64,000 nucleotides of DNA from Orobanche coerulescens (taxonomy: Eukaryota; Streptophyta; Magnoliopsida; Lamiales; Orobanchaceae). Positions 21,819 to 33,211 of the stretch are shown in pieces (positions within the stretch are counted from its first letter, which is position 1; the number at the start of each line of letters is the position of its first letter). The stretch is from contig CM065801.1 in the NCBI GenBank assembly GCA_033398695.1, positions 62,001-126,000 of the forward strand. Reading direction: 5' to 3'. The notes under the pieces are model-generated. The model made no database searches. It was not told where the DNA came from and worked only from the letters and a program-made list of their open reading frames with translations. Both the position numbers and the translations under genes were made by a program.

Positions 21819-22577
21819 CGGTCAACTGCATAATTCGGCTTTTTAAGCGAGATTTCAGCTCATTTCCTCCATTTCCTTCTTCCACCTGCGAGAGAGAGAG
21901 TTTGAGGGAGGAGTTTTCTCACATCCATCACTTGTGTGTTGGAGATTTACCACTTTCACTCGGTTGGGAAGCCCGGATAGTCGATCTAACGCGTATTCCT
22001 TGGATCATAGAGCTTGGATATTCAAGAGGTAATTTCTTCGACATCTTGACTTCTCGATTTTGTGTGGGTATTGACGTTTTGGATGATAAAATCATGGTGT
22101 ATGAAGTGATATATGCGTGATTATGGACATGTTTGAGTATTCATCGGATTATTGAAAGATTATTCAAGAACACTTTGAATTTTGTGTTGGATTTTGGGGG
22201 TTTTCGTAGATTCGTCCGTTTTATCCGATTGAAGCTTGAGAATCTTGGGATTTTGATATATCTATACCGTATGAGTGTTTTCTTACGATTTTACAGGTTG
22301 GATTGTGCCGTTTTCGGACTTGTGGGAGTTTGGGCGATTTCCCAACCTTTAGTTATTCACCCGTATATTTTCTTGAATCGTAGACGAGTTTCGGAAGTCT
22401 CTTCGTGTAATTTGAGTATGGATAATTAATTGTCATATTCCTGGCGAATCGTTTAGGTGCCGGAAGCGCGTTCTTGGACCTACCAAACTCATACCTTTCC
22501 TCCGTTCGATTTCTCGATGTCTCAAAGGCAAGTATACATTTATGATTGTACGTTCTCGACTTTGAAAGTAAGAAATA

Positions 22578-22810
22578 TTGATGGCATATTATGAACGAAC
22601 CGTTTTTACGGCATTCATAGATATATTGATGGCATATTATGAACGAACCGTTTTTACGGCATTCATGTATGTATTGTTGGCATGTAATGAACGAACCGTT
22701 TTTACGGCATTCCTACATGTATCGGCGTATGAGGTGAACAAACCGTTTTTACGGCATTCACATACGTATCGGCGTATGAGGTGAACGAACCGTTTCTACG
22801 GCATTCACAT
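22578..22810 (+). repeat. Five ~48-bp tandem repeats in the chromovirus 5' LTR
   Basis: Unit core GAACGAACCGTTTTTACGGC plus ATTC, repeated near 22593, 22641, 22689, 22736 and 22783, with CATAYGTATYGGCGTATGAG-like spacers in the later copies. The core contains the inverted repeat CCGT..ACGG. Present again in the 3' LTR at 29485-29717, there mostly with one T fewer in the run. Confidence 0.85.
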
Positions 22811-23348
22811 ACGTCTTATGAGATTTTAGTTATTCCGGAATACTAGTCTTGAATTGATGAATTGACGGTTACATTTACTTTATTGTCGAGGAGTATTGTG
22901 TTTCATATTGATATACTTGCACTAGCTATTCGACGGCTAACCCTTTATGGGGAAATACGTTTCATGTATTTCAGTTCCGGAGGTCGGATAGGCGTGTATC
23001 GGGTCGGCATGAAGATGGTGGGCAAGTGTGATAATCGTGTCTTTCTTCCAAAGTGGTGTTATGAGTTTTCCGCTCGGTGTTGTTGTAATCGATTGGTTAT
23101 TGAATACTCGAGTATTGTTTTCCATTTTCTTTGATTCCCTACTGTGTTTGCCAAGTATTGATTCGTATTGTGATGTTTGTGAATACATTGGTTCTGTTTT
23201 TGAATACCATTGTAACGTTTTCGTTCTATTGTGTGTAGACCTTCTCGGTCAAAGTTTACAGTTCCGCGTATAGTTAGCCTTGTGGGTCCCCCGACGGGGC
23301 TCACGGCGCTGTAATATACCCTGAATAACTTGGGGGTGTTACAGAATA

Positions 23349-23360
23349 TGGTATCAGAGC
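23349..23360 (+). other. Primer-binding site of the chromovirus
   Basis: TGGTATCAGAGC, five bases after the LTR end, complementary to initiator Met tRNA; standard for plant LTR elements. Confidence 0.92.
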
Positions 23361-23586
23361 TTAGGTCTATGGATACCTAGGTCGGCCGGTCTGGGTCGAA
23401 TGAGTCGTCAATTGTCCACAAGATTACACTACTCGCCATCATCACAGTGCGACCGGTACTTGTAAGACCTCTTACTCTTCTAATGTTTCCTTATTCGTTA
23501 TGCTTCTTCTATGGATATTCTTGAGAATCGATCACCTTAATGTCGTGCGTTTGAATTGTGCTTACGTACCTTGTGTGTTCTTCAGT

Positions 23587-24888
23587 ATGTCAGCTGGTAT
23601 GGGCCGTGGCCGTGGTCTTGGCCGTGGGCGAGGAAGGGAATGGGCGCGCCGTTTCCATCGATTCGATTGCGGGTCGACCAACCCCGCTTGTCGAACTCGG
23701 TGCATCCCGACACCGAGAGTCACACGACCAATCGACGGTCGGGAACAACGCAGACGTTGGAGTGGCGTATGCACTTCAACTTTTGGCTACTCGGATGACC
23801 ATTTTAGCCCAAACTGTTCAACCGAATAACCCGAACCCAAACACGGATGCCTTGCTTGAATGTAATCCGTATGCACCCTCCACGCTTGGTGGTGCCATGC
23901 ACTGTTAGCCGGGAAGATCTAGCGGAATTGGAGAAGATTTTCAAGCGGTTGATTCCCGAGGTGAGGAAAGTACCAATTGCTCGATTTCCTCACTAAGGAG
24001 GCCGCTACTTGGTGGAAGGTCATCAAGCCACAGGATCGTATTGACTCGTGGGATGAATTTAAGGAGCTCTTGGAGGCCGAGTTTTGTCCTTGGCCGGTAC
24101 GAGAGAGCCGAATCCGAGCCTTCTTCGAGGCTAAACCACGAGAAATTCCCGTTTCGCAGGCGATCGTGGAGTACAACCAACAATTGATCCATGTGAAGGA
24201 TCAAGTGCGTAGCGAGCGTGATAAGATCCGTTATTTTGATATGCGGATGAATTTGGACTTACGGCGGTACATGGCCGGATTTGCTTGTACCACACTGAAA
24301 GAGTATCAGGACAGAGCTTTAGCCCATGATATGTTGAGCCCCGACAATGATACCATTGAAGAACCGAAGAAGCAGAAAGTCGGGGGAAATTTTTCTGGCT
24401 CTAAGGGTGGCAACTTTCAGAAGTCACAAACGACTAACCGTTTTGCCGGACAGTCGTCACGTTCTAATAAAGGGAAGAGGGGTTACCATCCCACTCCGGG
24501 TACCTCAAATCGCACAGTGACTTGCTATAATTGTGGTCGTCCAGGCCACTTTAGTTCGGAATGCTACTTTCCACTATTAAAGTGTCACACGTGTGGTCAG
24601 ATGGGGCATAGAGCGGTTTATTGTTCCGAGCCGAACCAGACTTTGGACACTCGGGCTTCTGCCCCAACACCCCTTGATCAAGGTGTTAATCAGCGGCAAT
24701 CTTTTGGTCAACCTCAGCAGAATTTTGGCAGGGGCCGGGGTCGGGGTCAGAACGCTGGAGGGGGAAACTCTAGCGTCGGTTCGGTGCAACCACGGGTTTA
24801 TGAGATGCGTCGAATGCATTTAACCCGATGCGGCGGTGGCTTCAGGTACCATCCATATTTTATCTTATCCAGTTCGTGTACTCTTTGA
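23587..24888 (+). pseudogene. gag: Chromovirus gag (capsid/nucleocapsid), frame-broken
   Basis: Gag forms the particle and binds the RNA. It appears to start at ATG 23587 (MSAGMGRGRG). The coding phase then moves: Gly/Arg start in one frame, a second frame from ~23640 (VAYALQLLATRMTILAQTVQ), a third around 23860-23960 (EDLAELEKIFKRLIPEV), and a long frame from 23977 (FLTKEAATWWKVIKPQ..SWDEFKELLEAEF). The C-terminal part has two zinc knuckles, CYNCGRPGHFSSEC and CHTCGQMGHRAVYC, near residues 183-196 and 203-216 of the last frame, then a Gly/Arg tail. It overlaps the next ORF (from 24836) in another phase; related elements normally have one continuous gag-pol. I count about four breaks; some could be assembly indels. 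Confidence 0.88.
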
Positions 24889-27109
24889 TACGGGTGCTAC
24901 ACATTCTTTTATTTCTTTGGAGTGTGTACGCCGTCTGAATATAACTTGTTTGACTGCTTGCGATCCCTTTATCGTGAAGCTACCTAGCGGGGATAGGATT
25001 GTGGGGAATCGGGAGATTAGAGATTTTTCGGTGGTTATATCCGGTAGGGAATGGTTATCGAATTTAATTGTAGTTGATATGGAAGGCGAGGACGTAATCC
25101 TCGGCGAGGATTGGCTTAATAATCACCAAGCGATTATGAATTACCGTACCAAAGTTATCACCATGATGGCTAAAGACGGATATGAGTACTCATTTTTGGG
25201 ACGTAAGTCGGGCCAATCCAAGTTACTTATCAGTGCCATGAAGGCCGTAAAACTTTTGAATAAAGGTTGTGCGGGCTATTGGTGTTATGCCTTGAAAATG
25301 GAAGGAAGCGAAGTCGATCTCTCTTCGATTCCGGTTGTTAATGAGTATCCTGATGTTTTTCCGGATGACCTCCCGGGATTACCGCCAGATCGAGAGATAG
25401 AATTTACCGTGGACTTAGAGCCAGATGCGGCTCCGATTTCTAAAGCACCTTACCGGATGGCACCTTCCGAAATGCAAGAATTGAAGAATCAGTTGGGAGA
25501 ACTTCTGGAAAAAGGGTACATCAGACCGAGCGCTTCGCCTTGGGGCGCGCCTGTTCTTTTCCTGAGGAAGAAAGATGGTTCACTACGTTTGTGCATCGAC
25601 TACCGCGAGCTGAACAAAGTAACCATCAAGAACAAGTACCCTCTACCGCGTATAGACGATTTATTTGACCAATTGCAAGGGGCTGCAATTTTCTCGAAAA
25701 TTGATTTAAGATCCGGGTATTATCAACTCAGGGTGAGGGAGTTCGACGTTCCGAAGACAGCGTTTCGGACGAGATATGGGCATTATGAATTTGTAGTTAT
25801 GCCTTTTGGGTTGACAAATGCGTCGGCAGTATTCATGCAATTAATGAATAAAATATTCATCGAGTACATCGACAGGTGTGTAGTCGTCTTTATTGACGAC
25901 ATCTTGATCTATTCTCGAGATAAGGAGGAACATGCCCGGCACTTGCGTTTGGTTTTAGACATTTTGAGAACCGAGCACCTCTATGCAAAATTCTCGAAAT
26001 GTGAGTTTTGGTTGGAAGAAGTTATGTTTCTCGGCCATGTGATTTCGGCCGAAGGGGTTCATGTAGACCCGCAGAAGATCGAGGCAGTGCTAGGCTGGGC
26101 GCCGCCTAAAAATGTTAAGGAGGTTCGTAGCTTTTTGGGCCTTGCTGGGTATTACCGTCGGTTTGTCGAGGGGTTCTCGAAACTCGCTCGACCGCTTACG
26201 AAATTACTCCAGAAGACCGAAAAGTTTGTTTGGACGGATGAGAGACAACAGAGCTTCGATGAACTAAAGAGACGTTTGACTTCAGTGCCAATTTTGACTT
26301 TACCGCATGGTAGCGAGGGCTTTGCAGTCTACAGTGACGCTTCGGGTCAAGGCCTGGGCTGTGTTCTTATGCAGCATGATAAGACAATAGCTTTTGCGTC
26401 ACGACAACTAAAGCCTTATGAGATGAATTATCCTACTCACGATTTAGAGTTGGCTGCAATTGTCTTCGCACTCAAGATTTGGCGACATTATTTGTATGGT
26501 TCACCGTGCCGGATCTATACCGATCACAAGAGCCTGAAGTATATTTTCAGCCAGAAGGAGCTGAATATGAGACAGAGACGTTGGCTAGAGTTGATAAAGG
26601 ATTATGATCTGGAAATACTTTACCACCCCGGGAAAGCCAACGTCGTTGCGGATGCTTTGAGCCGCAAATCGGCATCTCTTCAAATGCTCGAAGTTCTTAC
26701 GTCCCAGACGAAAATTTGTCAAGATTTAATTGAGCAAGGGATAGAAGTTTGGCTTCAACGAGTACAGGGACAATTGTGTACTCTCGAAATTACTTCGTCC
26801 TTAGTTGACGACATCAAAGGGAAGCAGTGGAGTGACCCGATGATTTCTCAACTGAAGGAAGATGTGATTAAAGGAAAAGCTCCTGGCTTTATGGTTCACG
26901 AGGATAGTATTCTGAGATTTCAGGGCAGGCTTTGTGTTCCGAACGATTTGGAGTTGAGACAGAGGATTCTCCGAGAAGCTCATGCTACGCCTTACTCAAT
27001 CCACCCCGGAACGAGTAAGATGTACAAAGATTTGAAGCGAAATTTTTGGTGGAATAACATGAAGAAGGATGTTACGGAGTTTGTACTACGGTGCTTGACG
27101 TGTCAATAA
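24836..27109 (+). CDS. pol: Chromovirus protease-reverse transcriptase-RNase H-integrase N-terminus
   Basis: 757 codons. In order: aspartic protease with [11 protein letters not shown] at residues ~15-25; reverse transcriptase with the fingers motif [20 protein letters not shown], then [20 protein letters not shown] and the catalytic FIDDILIYS near residues 350-358; RNase H with [36 protein letters not shown] and NVVADALSR; then the integrase HHCC zinc-binding region ending CLTCQ. It stops at TAA 27107-27109, but the same frame continues into the integrase core, so this is a premature nonsense codon. Replication enzymes would be intact up to that point, but integrase is cut off before its catalytic core. 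The nominal ATG at 24836 is not the natural start, since pol is normally fused to gag. Confidence 0.93.
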   Translation: MASGTIHILSYPVRVLFDTGATHSFISLECVRRLNITCLTACDPFIVKLPSGDRIVGNREIRDFSVVISGREWLSNLIVVDMEGEDVILGEDWLNNHQAIMNYRTKVITMMAKDGYEYSFLGRKSGQSKLLISAMKAVKLLNKGCAGYWCYALKMEGSEVDLSSIPVVNEYPDVFPDDLPGLPPDREIEFTVDLEPDAAPISKAPYRMAPSEMQELKNQLGELLEKGYIRPSASPWGAPVLFLRKKDGSLRLCIDYRELNKVTIKNKYPLPRIDDLFDQLQGAAIFSKIDLRSGYYQLRVREFDVPKTAFRTRYGHYEFVVMPFGLTNASAVFMQLMNKIFIEYIDRCVVVFIDDILIYSRDKEEHARHLRLVLDILRTEHLYAKFSKCEFWLEEVMFLGHVISAEGVHVDPQKIEAVLGWAPPKNVKEVRSFLGLAGYYRRFVEGFSKLARPLTKLLQKTEKFVWTDERQQSFDELKRRLTSVPILTLPHGSEGFAVYSDASGQGLGCVLMQHDKTIAFASRQLKPYEMNYPTHDLELAAIVFALKIWRHYLYGSPCRIYTDHKSLKYIFSQKELNMRQRRWLELIKDYDLEILYHPGKANVVADALSRKSASLQMLEVLTSQTKICQDLIEQGIEVWLQRVQGQLCTLEITSSLVDDIKGKQWSDPMISQLKEDVIKGKAPGFMVHEDSILRFQGRLCVPNDLELRQRILREAHATPYSIHPGTSKMYKDLKRNFWWNNMKKDVTEFVLRCLTCQ

Positions 27110-27565
27110 GTCAAGATCGAACATCAACGACCGGCGGGGTTGTTGAAACCACTTCCCATTCCCGAGTGGAAGTGGGAAGATATCTCAATGGATTTTATCA
27201 CTGGCATGCCGAGAACTCGGACTGGAATGAATATGATTTGGGTAATTGTCGATCGATTGACCAAGTCTGCACACTTCTTGGGTATTAAGGATACTTGGGG
27301 ACCGGATAGATTGGCTCGAACCTTTATCGCTGAGATCGTGAGGTTACACGATGCCCCCAAGACCATTGTTTCTGATCGAGACGGCCGTTTCGTATCGCAC
27401 TTTTGGCAGGCCGTTCATCAGGCTCTGGGTACTGAGTTGAGATTGAGCACTTCCTTTCATCCTCAGTCGGACGGTCAGACAGAGAGGACGATTCAGACTC
27501 TGGAAGATATGTTACGGCTTGTGCCTTGGATTGGAGTAATGATTGGGAGCTTCACCTACCGTTGA
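27110..27565 (+). pseudogene. Chromovirus integrase catalytic core, 5' part
   Basis: Same frame as the preceding pol ORF, after the TAA. It shows the DD35E residues: MDFITG, IVSDRDGRF and DGQTERT, with exactly 35 residues between the second Asp and the Glu. It runs open to 27565, but the sequence loses its expected continuation at about 27516 (LEDMLR then unrelated residues). The logical continuation is in the next phase (27526 onward). Confidence 0.88.
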
Positions 27566-28248
27566 TCGAGTTTGCTTACAATAATAGTTGGCATGCGTCG
27601 ATCAAAATGGCACCCTTCGAGGCACTCTATGGTAGGCGATGTAGGTCGCCATTATGTTGGGACGAGGCTTCTGAGCTAGTTGGGACGGAACCGGATATGT
27701 TATTGGAGACCAAGGAAAAGATTTCTATTATCCGAGATCGACATCGCGCCCAAAGTCGTCGAGAAATCTTACGCGATACTGTCGTCGACCCTTGGAGTTT
27801 GAAGTGGGGTATCATGTCTTGCTCAAAGTATCGCCGACTGCAGGAGTTTTCCGCTTGGAAAAGGGAAACTCGGTCAAGGTACATCGGACCTTTGAGATTT
27901 TAGACGAGTTGGAGATTTAGCTTATCGCTTGGCGTTGCCTCGGCTTTGAGCCACGTCCATAGTGTTTTTCATGTGTCCCGGATTGAGGAAGTACGTCTGG
28001 ATCGAGCCACATTATCGACTACGGTGAGATTGGCGTAGCCGAGGATATTACCTTTCGGAGAAACCCGTGAAGATTCTTGAGCGCCGTGAGAAACAACTTC
28101 GGCATAAGACCATTCCCTTGGTTAAAGTGCAATGGTCGAGGCATGGAGTCGAAGAGGCGACTTGGGAGACGGAAGAGAAGATGCGGGTGGAATACCCGAG
28201 CTATTTATTTCTTAAGTTTCGGACGAAACTTCTTTTTAGAGGAGAGAA
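27526..28248 (+). pseudogene. Chromovirus integrase C-terminus and chromodomain-like end
   Basis: Continuation in shifted frames. HLPLIEFAYNNSWHASIKM and FEALYGRRCRSPLCWDE (27550-27660) are the classic end of a Ty3/gypsy integrase core. After ~27740 the phase changes repeatedly (RYIGP, LAYRLALP, VFHV are recognisable in pieces at 27880-27980). The last open part, ORF 28067-28306, begins KILERREKQLRHKTIPLVKV and ends ..EEATWETEEKMR..YPSYLF, the chromodomain-like tail of Tekay/Del elements that targets insertion to heterochromatin. The purine-rich CTTCTTTTTAGAGGAGAGAA right after it is the polypurine tract. At least three frame breaks. Confidence 0.85.
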
Positions 28249-30250
28249 TGTAATACCGGTCGAAAGTCGTGTCATTTCAAACCTCTTCATGTTCTTCGAA
28301 TCGTGATTTGTTGAGCGAACCCTTATAATCATTGCTTGGAACCACCGTTTTGGGGTTTCCGTATACATTTCGTGTTATTGTTGCCCAGGACATTGAATCC
28401 TATTACTTTTATTCTCTTCCGGGTCATTTTCCATCATTTTAGGACCGAGAAGGGTGTGAGCCGCGGACAAGGAGTGTGCGCCGCGGCACAAACATTTCCT
28501 AAATCTGGCGAGCGGAGTATGCGGTGCCGCGGCACACTCCGGCGATGCCGCGGCACCTGCCGAGTCATTGCCGCGGCACACCTTGGCGAGCCGCGGCACA
28601 CTTGTGTTGCATCCTCGGCCATAAACCGCTTTGTACCGGTGCCGCGGCACACAGGCCGAGCCGCGACACCGCCGAAACACAGGAGCAATTTTTAGGCTGT
28701 GCCGCGGCACACACAGGGTGATCGCGGCACACAATGCGGTCAATCGCATAATTCGGCTTTTTAAGCGAGATTTCAGCTCATTTCCTCCATTTCCTTCTTC
28801 CACTGCGAGAGAGAGTTTGAGGAGGAGTTTTCTCACATCTATCACTTGTGTGTTGGAGATTTGCCACTTTCACTCGGTTGGGAAGCCCGGATAGTCGATC
28901 TAACGCGTATTCCTTGGATCATAGAGCTTGGATATTCAAGAGGTAATTTCTTCGACATCTTGACTTCTCGATTTTGTGTGGGTATTGATGTTTTGGATGA
29001 TAAAATCATGGTGTATGAAGTGATATATGCGTGATTATGGACATGTTTGAGTATTCATCGGATTATTGAAAGATTATTCAAGAACACTTTGAATTTTGTG
29101 TTGGATTTTGGGGGTTTTCGTAGATTCGTCCGTTTTATGGGATTGAAGCTTGAGAATCTTGGGATTTTGATATATCTATACCGTATGAGTGTTTTCTTAC
29201 GATTTTACGGGTTGGATTGTGCCGTTTTCGGACTTGTGGGAGTTTGGGCGATTTCCCAACCTTTAGTTGTTCACCCGTATATTTTCTTGAATCGTAGACG
29301 AGTTTCGGGAGTCTCTTCGTGTAATTTGAGTATGGATAATTAATTGTCATATTCCTGGCGAATCGTTTAGGTCTTGGAGCGCGTTCTTGGACCTACCAAA
29401 CTCATACCTTTCCTCCGTTCGATTTCTCGATGTCTCAAAGGCAAGTATACATTTATGATTATGCGTTCGACTTTGAAAGTAAGAAATATTGATGGCATAT
29501 TATGAGCGAACCGTTTTACGGCATTCATAGATATATTGATGGCATATTATGAACGAACCATTTTACGGCATTCATGTATGTATTGTTGGCATGTAATGAG
29601 CGAACCATTTTACGGCATTCCTACATGTATCGGCGTATGAGGTGAGCGAACCGTTTTACGGCATTCACATACGTATCGGCGTATGAGGTGAACGAACCGT
29701 TTCTACGGCATTCACATACGTCTTATGAGATTTTAGTTATTAGGAATACTAGTCTTGAATTGATGAATTGACGGTTACATTTACTTTATTGTCGAGGAGT
29801 ATTGTGTTTCATATTGATATACTTGCACTAGCTATTCGACGGCTAACCCCTTTATGGGGAAATACGTTTCATGTATTTCGAGTTCCGGGAGTCGGATAGG
29901 CAGGTATCGGGTCGGCATGAAGATGGTGGGCAAGTGTGATACTGTGTCTTTCTTCCAGTGGTGTTATGAGTTTTCCGTTCAGTGTTGTTGTACTGGATTG
30001 GTTATTGAATACTCGAGTATTGTTTTCCATTTTCTTTGATTCCCGGCCTGTGTTTGCCGAAGTATTGATTCGTATTGTGATGTTTGTGAATACATTGGTT
30101 CTGTTTTTGAATACCATTGTAACGTTTTCGTTCTATTGTGTGTAGACCTTCTCGGTCAAAATTTACAGTTCCGCGTATAGTTAGCCTTGTGGGTCCCCCG
30201 GCGGGGCTCACGGCGCTGTAATATACCCTGAATAACTTGGGGGTGTTACA
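28249..30250 (+). repeat. 3' LTR of the chromovirus
   Basis: 2002 bp, same layout as the 5' LTR. Differences are mostly short indels: runs such as AACCGTTTTTACGG versus AACCGTTTTACGG, and a ~50 bp stretch around 28670-28720 with an extra palindrome site. Followed by the target duplication GAATC. Confidence 0.93.
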
Positions 30251-30255
30251 GAATC

Positions 30256-30609
30256 AATAAATACGAAGGCGGATACCCACAACTTTGGGAAATTATAAAA
30301 TAGCCCAAAATGCCCAAAAATCACGATACGTGATCGAATAACCAAACCAAAGTTCACAACACGCCTAACAAAGTTAAACGGACTTACGGGGAACACAAAA
30401 CAACAGTTTCGAACGAGAATCGAACTCAAATGCGGAAAAGTCGCCAAAAAGCATGGAACTCAGCAAAACGACACCGAAACGAACTCGGATGTCAAAAAGT
30501 GCAGAATTAATCATTCTCAGAATGACGAAACGGTCACAAGAGATCCGTTAAAATGGACTCTTGCAAAAAAAAAAGAAATTTACTGAAAATCGAAATTGCG
30601 GATATTACA
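30256..30609 (-). mobile_element. Outer gypsy LTR, piece 3 (U3 start)
   Basis: Closely matches the right ends of the LARD LTRs (ACGATACGTGATCGAATAAC, TTAAACGGACTTACGGG, AATCATTCTCAGAATGACGA) and ends GCGGATATTACA at 30609. This is the minus-strand TG start of the outer LTR. Summing the three pieces and removing target duplications gives about 2.9 kb, the same size class as the LARD LTRs. Confidence 0.88.
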
Positions 30610-30980
30610 AGTTCAGAATCGTCGATTTGTGTTGTTGAGTTGCTGAGGATACCTTTTCAATTGTAGTTATGTATTGATTTTTGATGTATAAAAAATTTTA
30701 TCGATCTTGAATTGCAGATAAAAATTGTATTACGCGAGAAATAGTTTTTGTTTACATATGATATCAAAATGAGTTATCTTCTGAAATGAGGATTGTTTGC
30801 ATATATAGTTTGGTTCATTTGCTGAATAAGTTTGTTTGAAGTAAGTATACAAAATACTATTTCAATACTTATAGTTGAATGTTTGGTTGCTCTATTTTTG
30901 CATCAGTGGATACCAATTATTTTTAACTTTATAAAATGATGGATGCCTTTTTATTAATTTGTTACTTATTATCCTTTTGC
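30610..30980. other. AT-rich spacer
   Basis: Unique-looking AT-rich DNA at the edge of the nested block. No gene, repeat or element signature found. Confidence 0.6.
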
Positions 30981-32370
30981 TTATATCTAGTAAACAAAAT
31001 TTGTTAGAATTTTAGGTACTTCAAAATCAGTCCATCTAATTTCAGTATCTAAAAACTGCATATTCTGATAACCGATTCATATGATGGAAGTATCCTAATG
31101 TCTCAAATCATTTTCCTTACTACAATATTATAGAATAATGAAAAATAACCAAATTTTTGTTGCAAATGAATATTCTATACCAAAAGTATCCATACTTATA
31201 TTTCTCAAACTTTTATTCCACAATATAAATAAAAAATACATATTAACTATAGGTATTATTTACATGTATTTCAATAAATAAAATTTATTGAGAAACTATC
31301 CATATACATATATATATATATATATTACAATTATACTGATCATAAAACATCTATAAAATACATTGAATGTGAACAATTTCAACAAATTTAGAAAATTAAT
31401 ATTTATTACATATTATAACAACAATAGAAAGACCATAAATTAGAGTCCACTAAATTTATTCTTTTATTTGTATTTAGTAAACAAAATTCATTAAAAGATT
31501 AGGTACTATAAATTATTTTTTCTAACTTAAGTATCTTAATAGCATATACTGACAACCAATTTATATAACAAATGTCCTAGTGCCTGAAATAATTTCCTTA
31601 ACAATATATTATAATAATGATTGGTAATCAAAATATCGTTGTAAATAAATATTACATACCAACAATATTCAGACTTATGTTTTTAAAAAATTTATTCCAT
31701 AATATAATCAAGAAGTGTATATTAACTACATGTAATCTAGTAAACAAAATTTATTGAAAATGTATCCATATATTTGTTCTCATTTTCCTGCTAAATATTC
31801 ATAAACATGTTAAATTTGAAAATATTCAATAAATTTGGCAAATGAGCATTCACTATAAACCACCACCACAACAACAACAGTTAAATTCAAGCTCTGTACT
31901 TATCCTATTGCTCGTATTTAGTAAAAAAATTCATTAAAAAATTAGGTACCATCAAGACATTTAATCTAACTTAAGTATCTAAAACTAAGTATTCTCGTAA
32001 CCAATTCATATAATGAAAGTATCCTACCATCTGGAACCACTTATATTACTAAAATATTATAAAATTGTGAGCAACAACCAAAATCTTATTGCAAACACAT
32101 ATTCTATACGTGAAATATCCAAACTTGTATTTTTCGAATTTTTATTCCATAATAAATAAGAATTGTATATTAACAACATGTATTCGTTCACATGTATTTG
32201 AGTAAACAAAATCTATTGAAAAAGTATCAACAAATCTGTTCCAGTTATATTCATAAATATTTACAAAACACATTAGATCTGGAACTTTTTAGATAAATTT
32301 GGTGAATGTGTATTTTCTACAACTACAACAACCAACGAAAAAACCAAAAATTCGAGCCCTAAAATCCTGC
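30981..32370. repeat. Three degenerate ~460-bp tandem copies
   Basis: Shared landmarks recur in order: TTTAGTAAACAAAATTYRTT then TTAGGTAC near 30987, 31477 and 31918; a stretch ending ATATTAACTAYAKGTA near 31240, 31718 and 32168; and AAATTTRGNAAAT..ATT followed by AC-rich CCACAACAACAAC-like sequence near 31385, 31835 and 32295. Copies differ by many substitutions and indels, so this is an old duplication in AT-rich DNA. Confidence 0.7.
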
Positions 32371-32833
32371 CATAGGATTGTTGAAGATGAGTCACTCTAC
32401 ATCTTAGTTTTGTGAACCTTCGATCTGAATTGAGAAGCCTAGCCGCCGGTCGTTCGCCTTCTCGGTGAGTTTCAATGTCATATAATCGCCGGTCTGAACA
32501 TAGAAGCTTTGTTTGAAGGTTAACGAGATTCGAAGATGAGGGAGGGGATATACGACAGAGAAGAGAGGAGGGAGAAAACAGAACCGGTATACTGTGCGCT
32601 GTTTTAGTAGAGATGATAATAAGTTTTTTTGGTAACTGAATAGTTGATACTATGTACAGTTTTTTCATTCTCAAATGCGTAAGTTACGTTTAGAAGCTGA
32701 AATATAGAGATCATATTTTACCCTACACATTTGATTTTCGTCATAAATGTAATTATTTTTTCTTTGTTTTATTAATGTAAATAAATTATATATATATTGT
32801 ATATATAGCTAAACTACCCATAAAACTAAGGCT
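32371..32833. other. Intergenic DNA without recognised genes
   Basis: Mixed-composition stretch with CGCCGGTC repeated (32454, 32487) and a purine-rich run (32530-32585), then AT-rich microsatellite-like sequence. The 133-codon minus-strand frame here has no recognisable protein and biased low-complexity composition; not called as a gene. Confidence 0.5.
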
Positions 32834-32844
32834 CATAGTCACCC

Positions 32845-33211
32845 TGCATTGGCGCAGTTGACCACCTGACCTTCAATTTAGTTGGAAGTCAGGAGTTCAA
32901 TTCTTAGTGGCAACACTTTGGAATTGAATTTATCAAGGCCCAATGATCCCTTAGTCCTTGACTAAGGGTTAGGTCCTAATCCTACGGGGTATGCTGGTGG
33001 AACAATTAAATATTGAGGGCTTCAGCGGCACTGCGGCAGTATGGGAGGCCAGATCTCGATGAGGCCCCGCGGTAGTTGAGGATATTTAAGAACTTGGAAG
33101 CCAGATACACATCTCGCGATTTAACTGATAGCAGTACTGTGAAACCGGAGCTGCTATCTTGAGAACTACCCAAGTGTAAGTTTGGAATTTCGGTATAAAA
33201 AAAAAAAAATC
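32845..33211 (+). mobile_element. tRNA-derived SINE
   Basis: The head reads TGCATTGGCGCAGTTGACC (A-box-like TGGCGCAGTTG) and ~40 bp later GTCAGGAGTTCAATTCT (B-box-like), typical of tRNA-derived plant SINEs transcribed by RNA polymerase III. The body ends in an A-run of 13 (33197-33209). It is flanked by CATAGTCACCC (32834-32844) and CATAATCACCC (33212-33222), an 11-bp target duplication with one mismatch. SINEs move using LINE proteins; an RTE LINE remnant lies nearby. Confidence 0.82.

Larger units (their letters stand above)
21380..23343 (+). repeat. 5' LTR of the chromovirus
   Basis: Starts TGTAATACCCGG and ends GGGGGTGTTACA. Blocks: seven CCGCGGCACAC palindrome sites (21611-21815); TATA-like CTTTTTAAGCG (21838-21849); a pyrimidine-rich run and GA repeat (21866-21900); five ~48-bp repeats (22578-22810). 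The U5 end matches that of the outer and LARD-like elements. Confidence 0.93.
21380..30250 (+). mobile_element. Full-length Tekay/Del-type Ty3/gypsy chromovirus (defective)
   Basis: 8871 bp, plus strand. 5' LTR 21380-23343, primer site 23349-23360, gag, protease, RT, RNase H, integrase, chromodomain-like end, polypurine tract (~28228-28248), 3' LTR 28249-30250. Both ends are flanked by GAATC (21375-21379 and 30251-30255), a perfect 5-bp target duplication. The insertion is inside the outer LTR. The order protease-RT-RNase H-integrase with a C-terminal VKVQW..EEATWE segment marks a chromovirus. Gag has several frame breaks, integrase a stop codon and further shifts, so it cannot encode a complete set of proteins as written. 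Confidence 0.95.

Noticed and set aside
21601..21885. CAAAAQPRCAAA-type repeat protein (minus strand, and similar at 28375-28845)
   Set aside because: Translation of the GTGCCGCGGCAC palindrome array inside the LTR promoter; not a gene.
32273..32674. 133-codon minus-strand ORF
   Set aside because: No recognisable domain, low-complexity composition, overlaps the third degenerate repeat copy.
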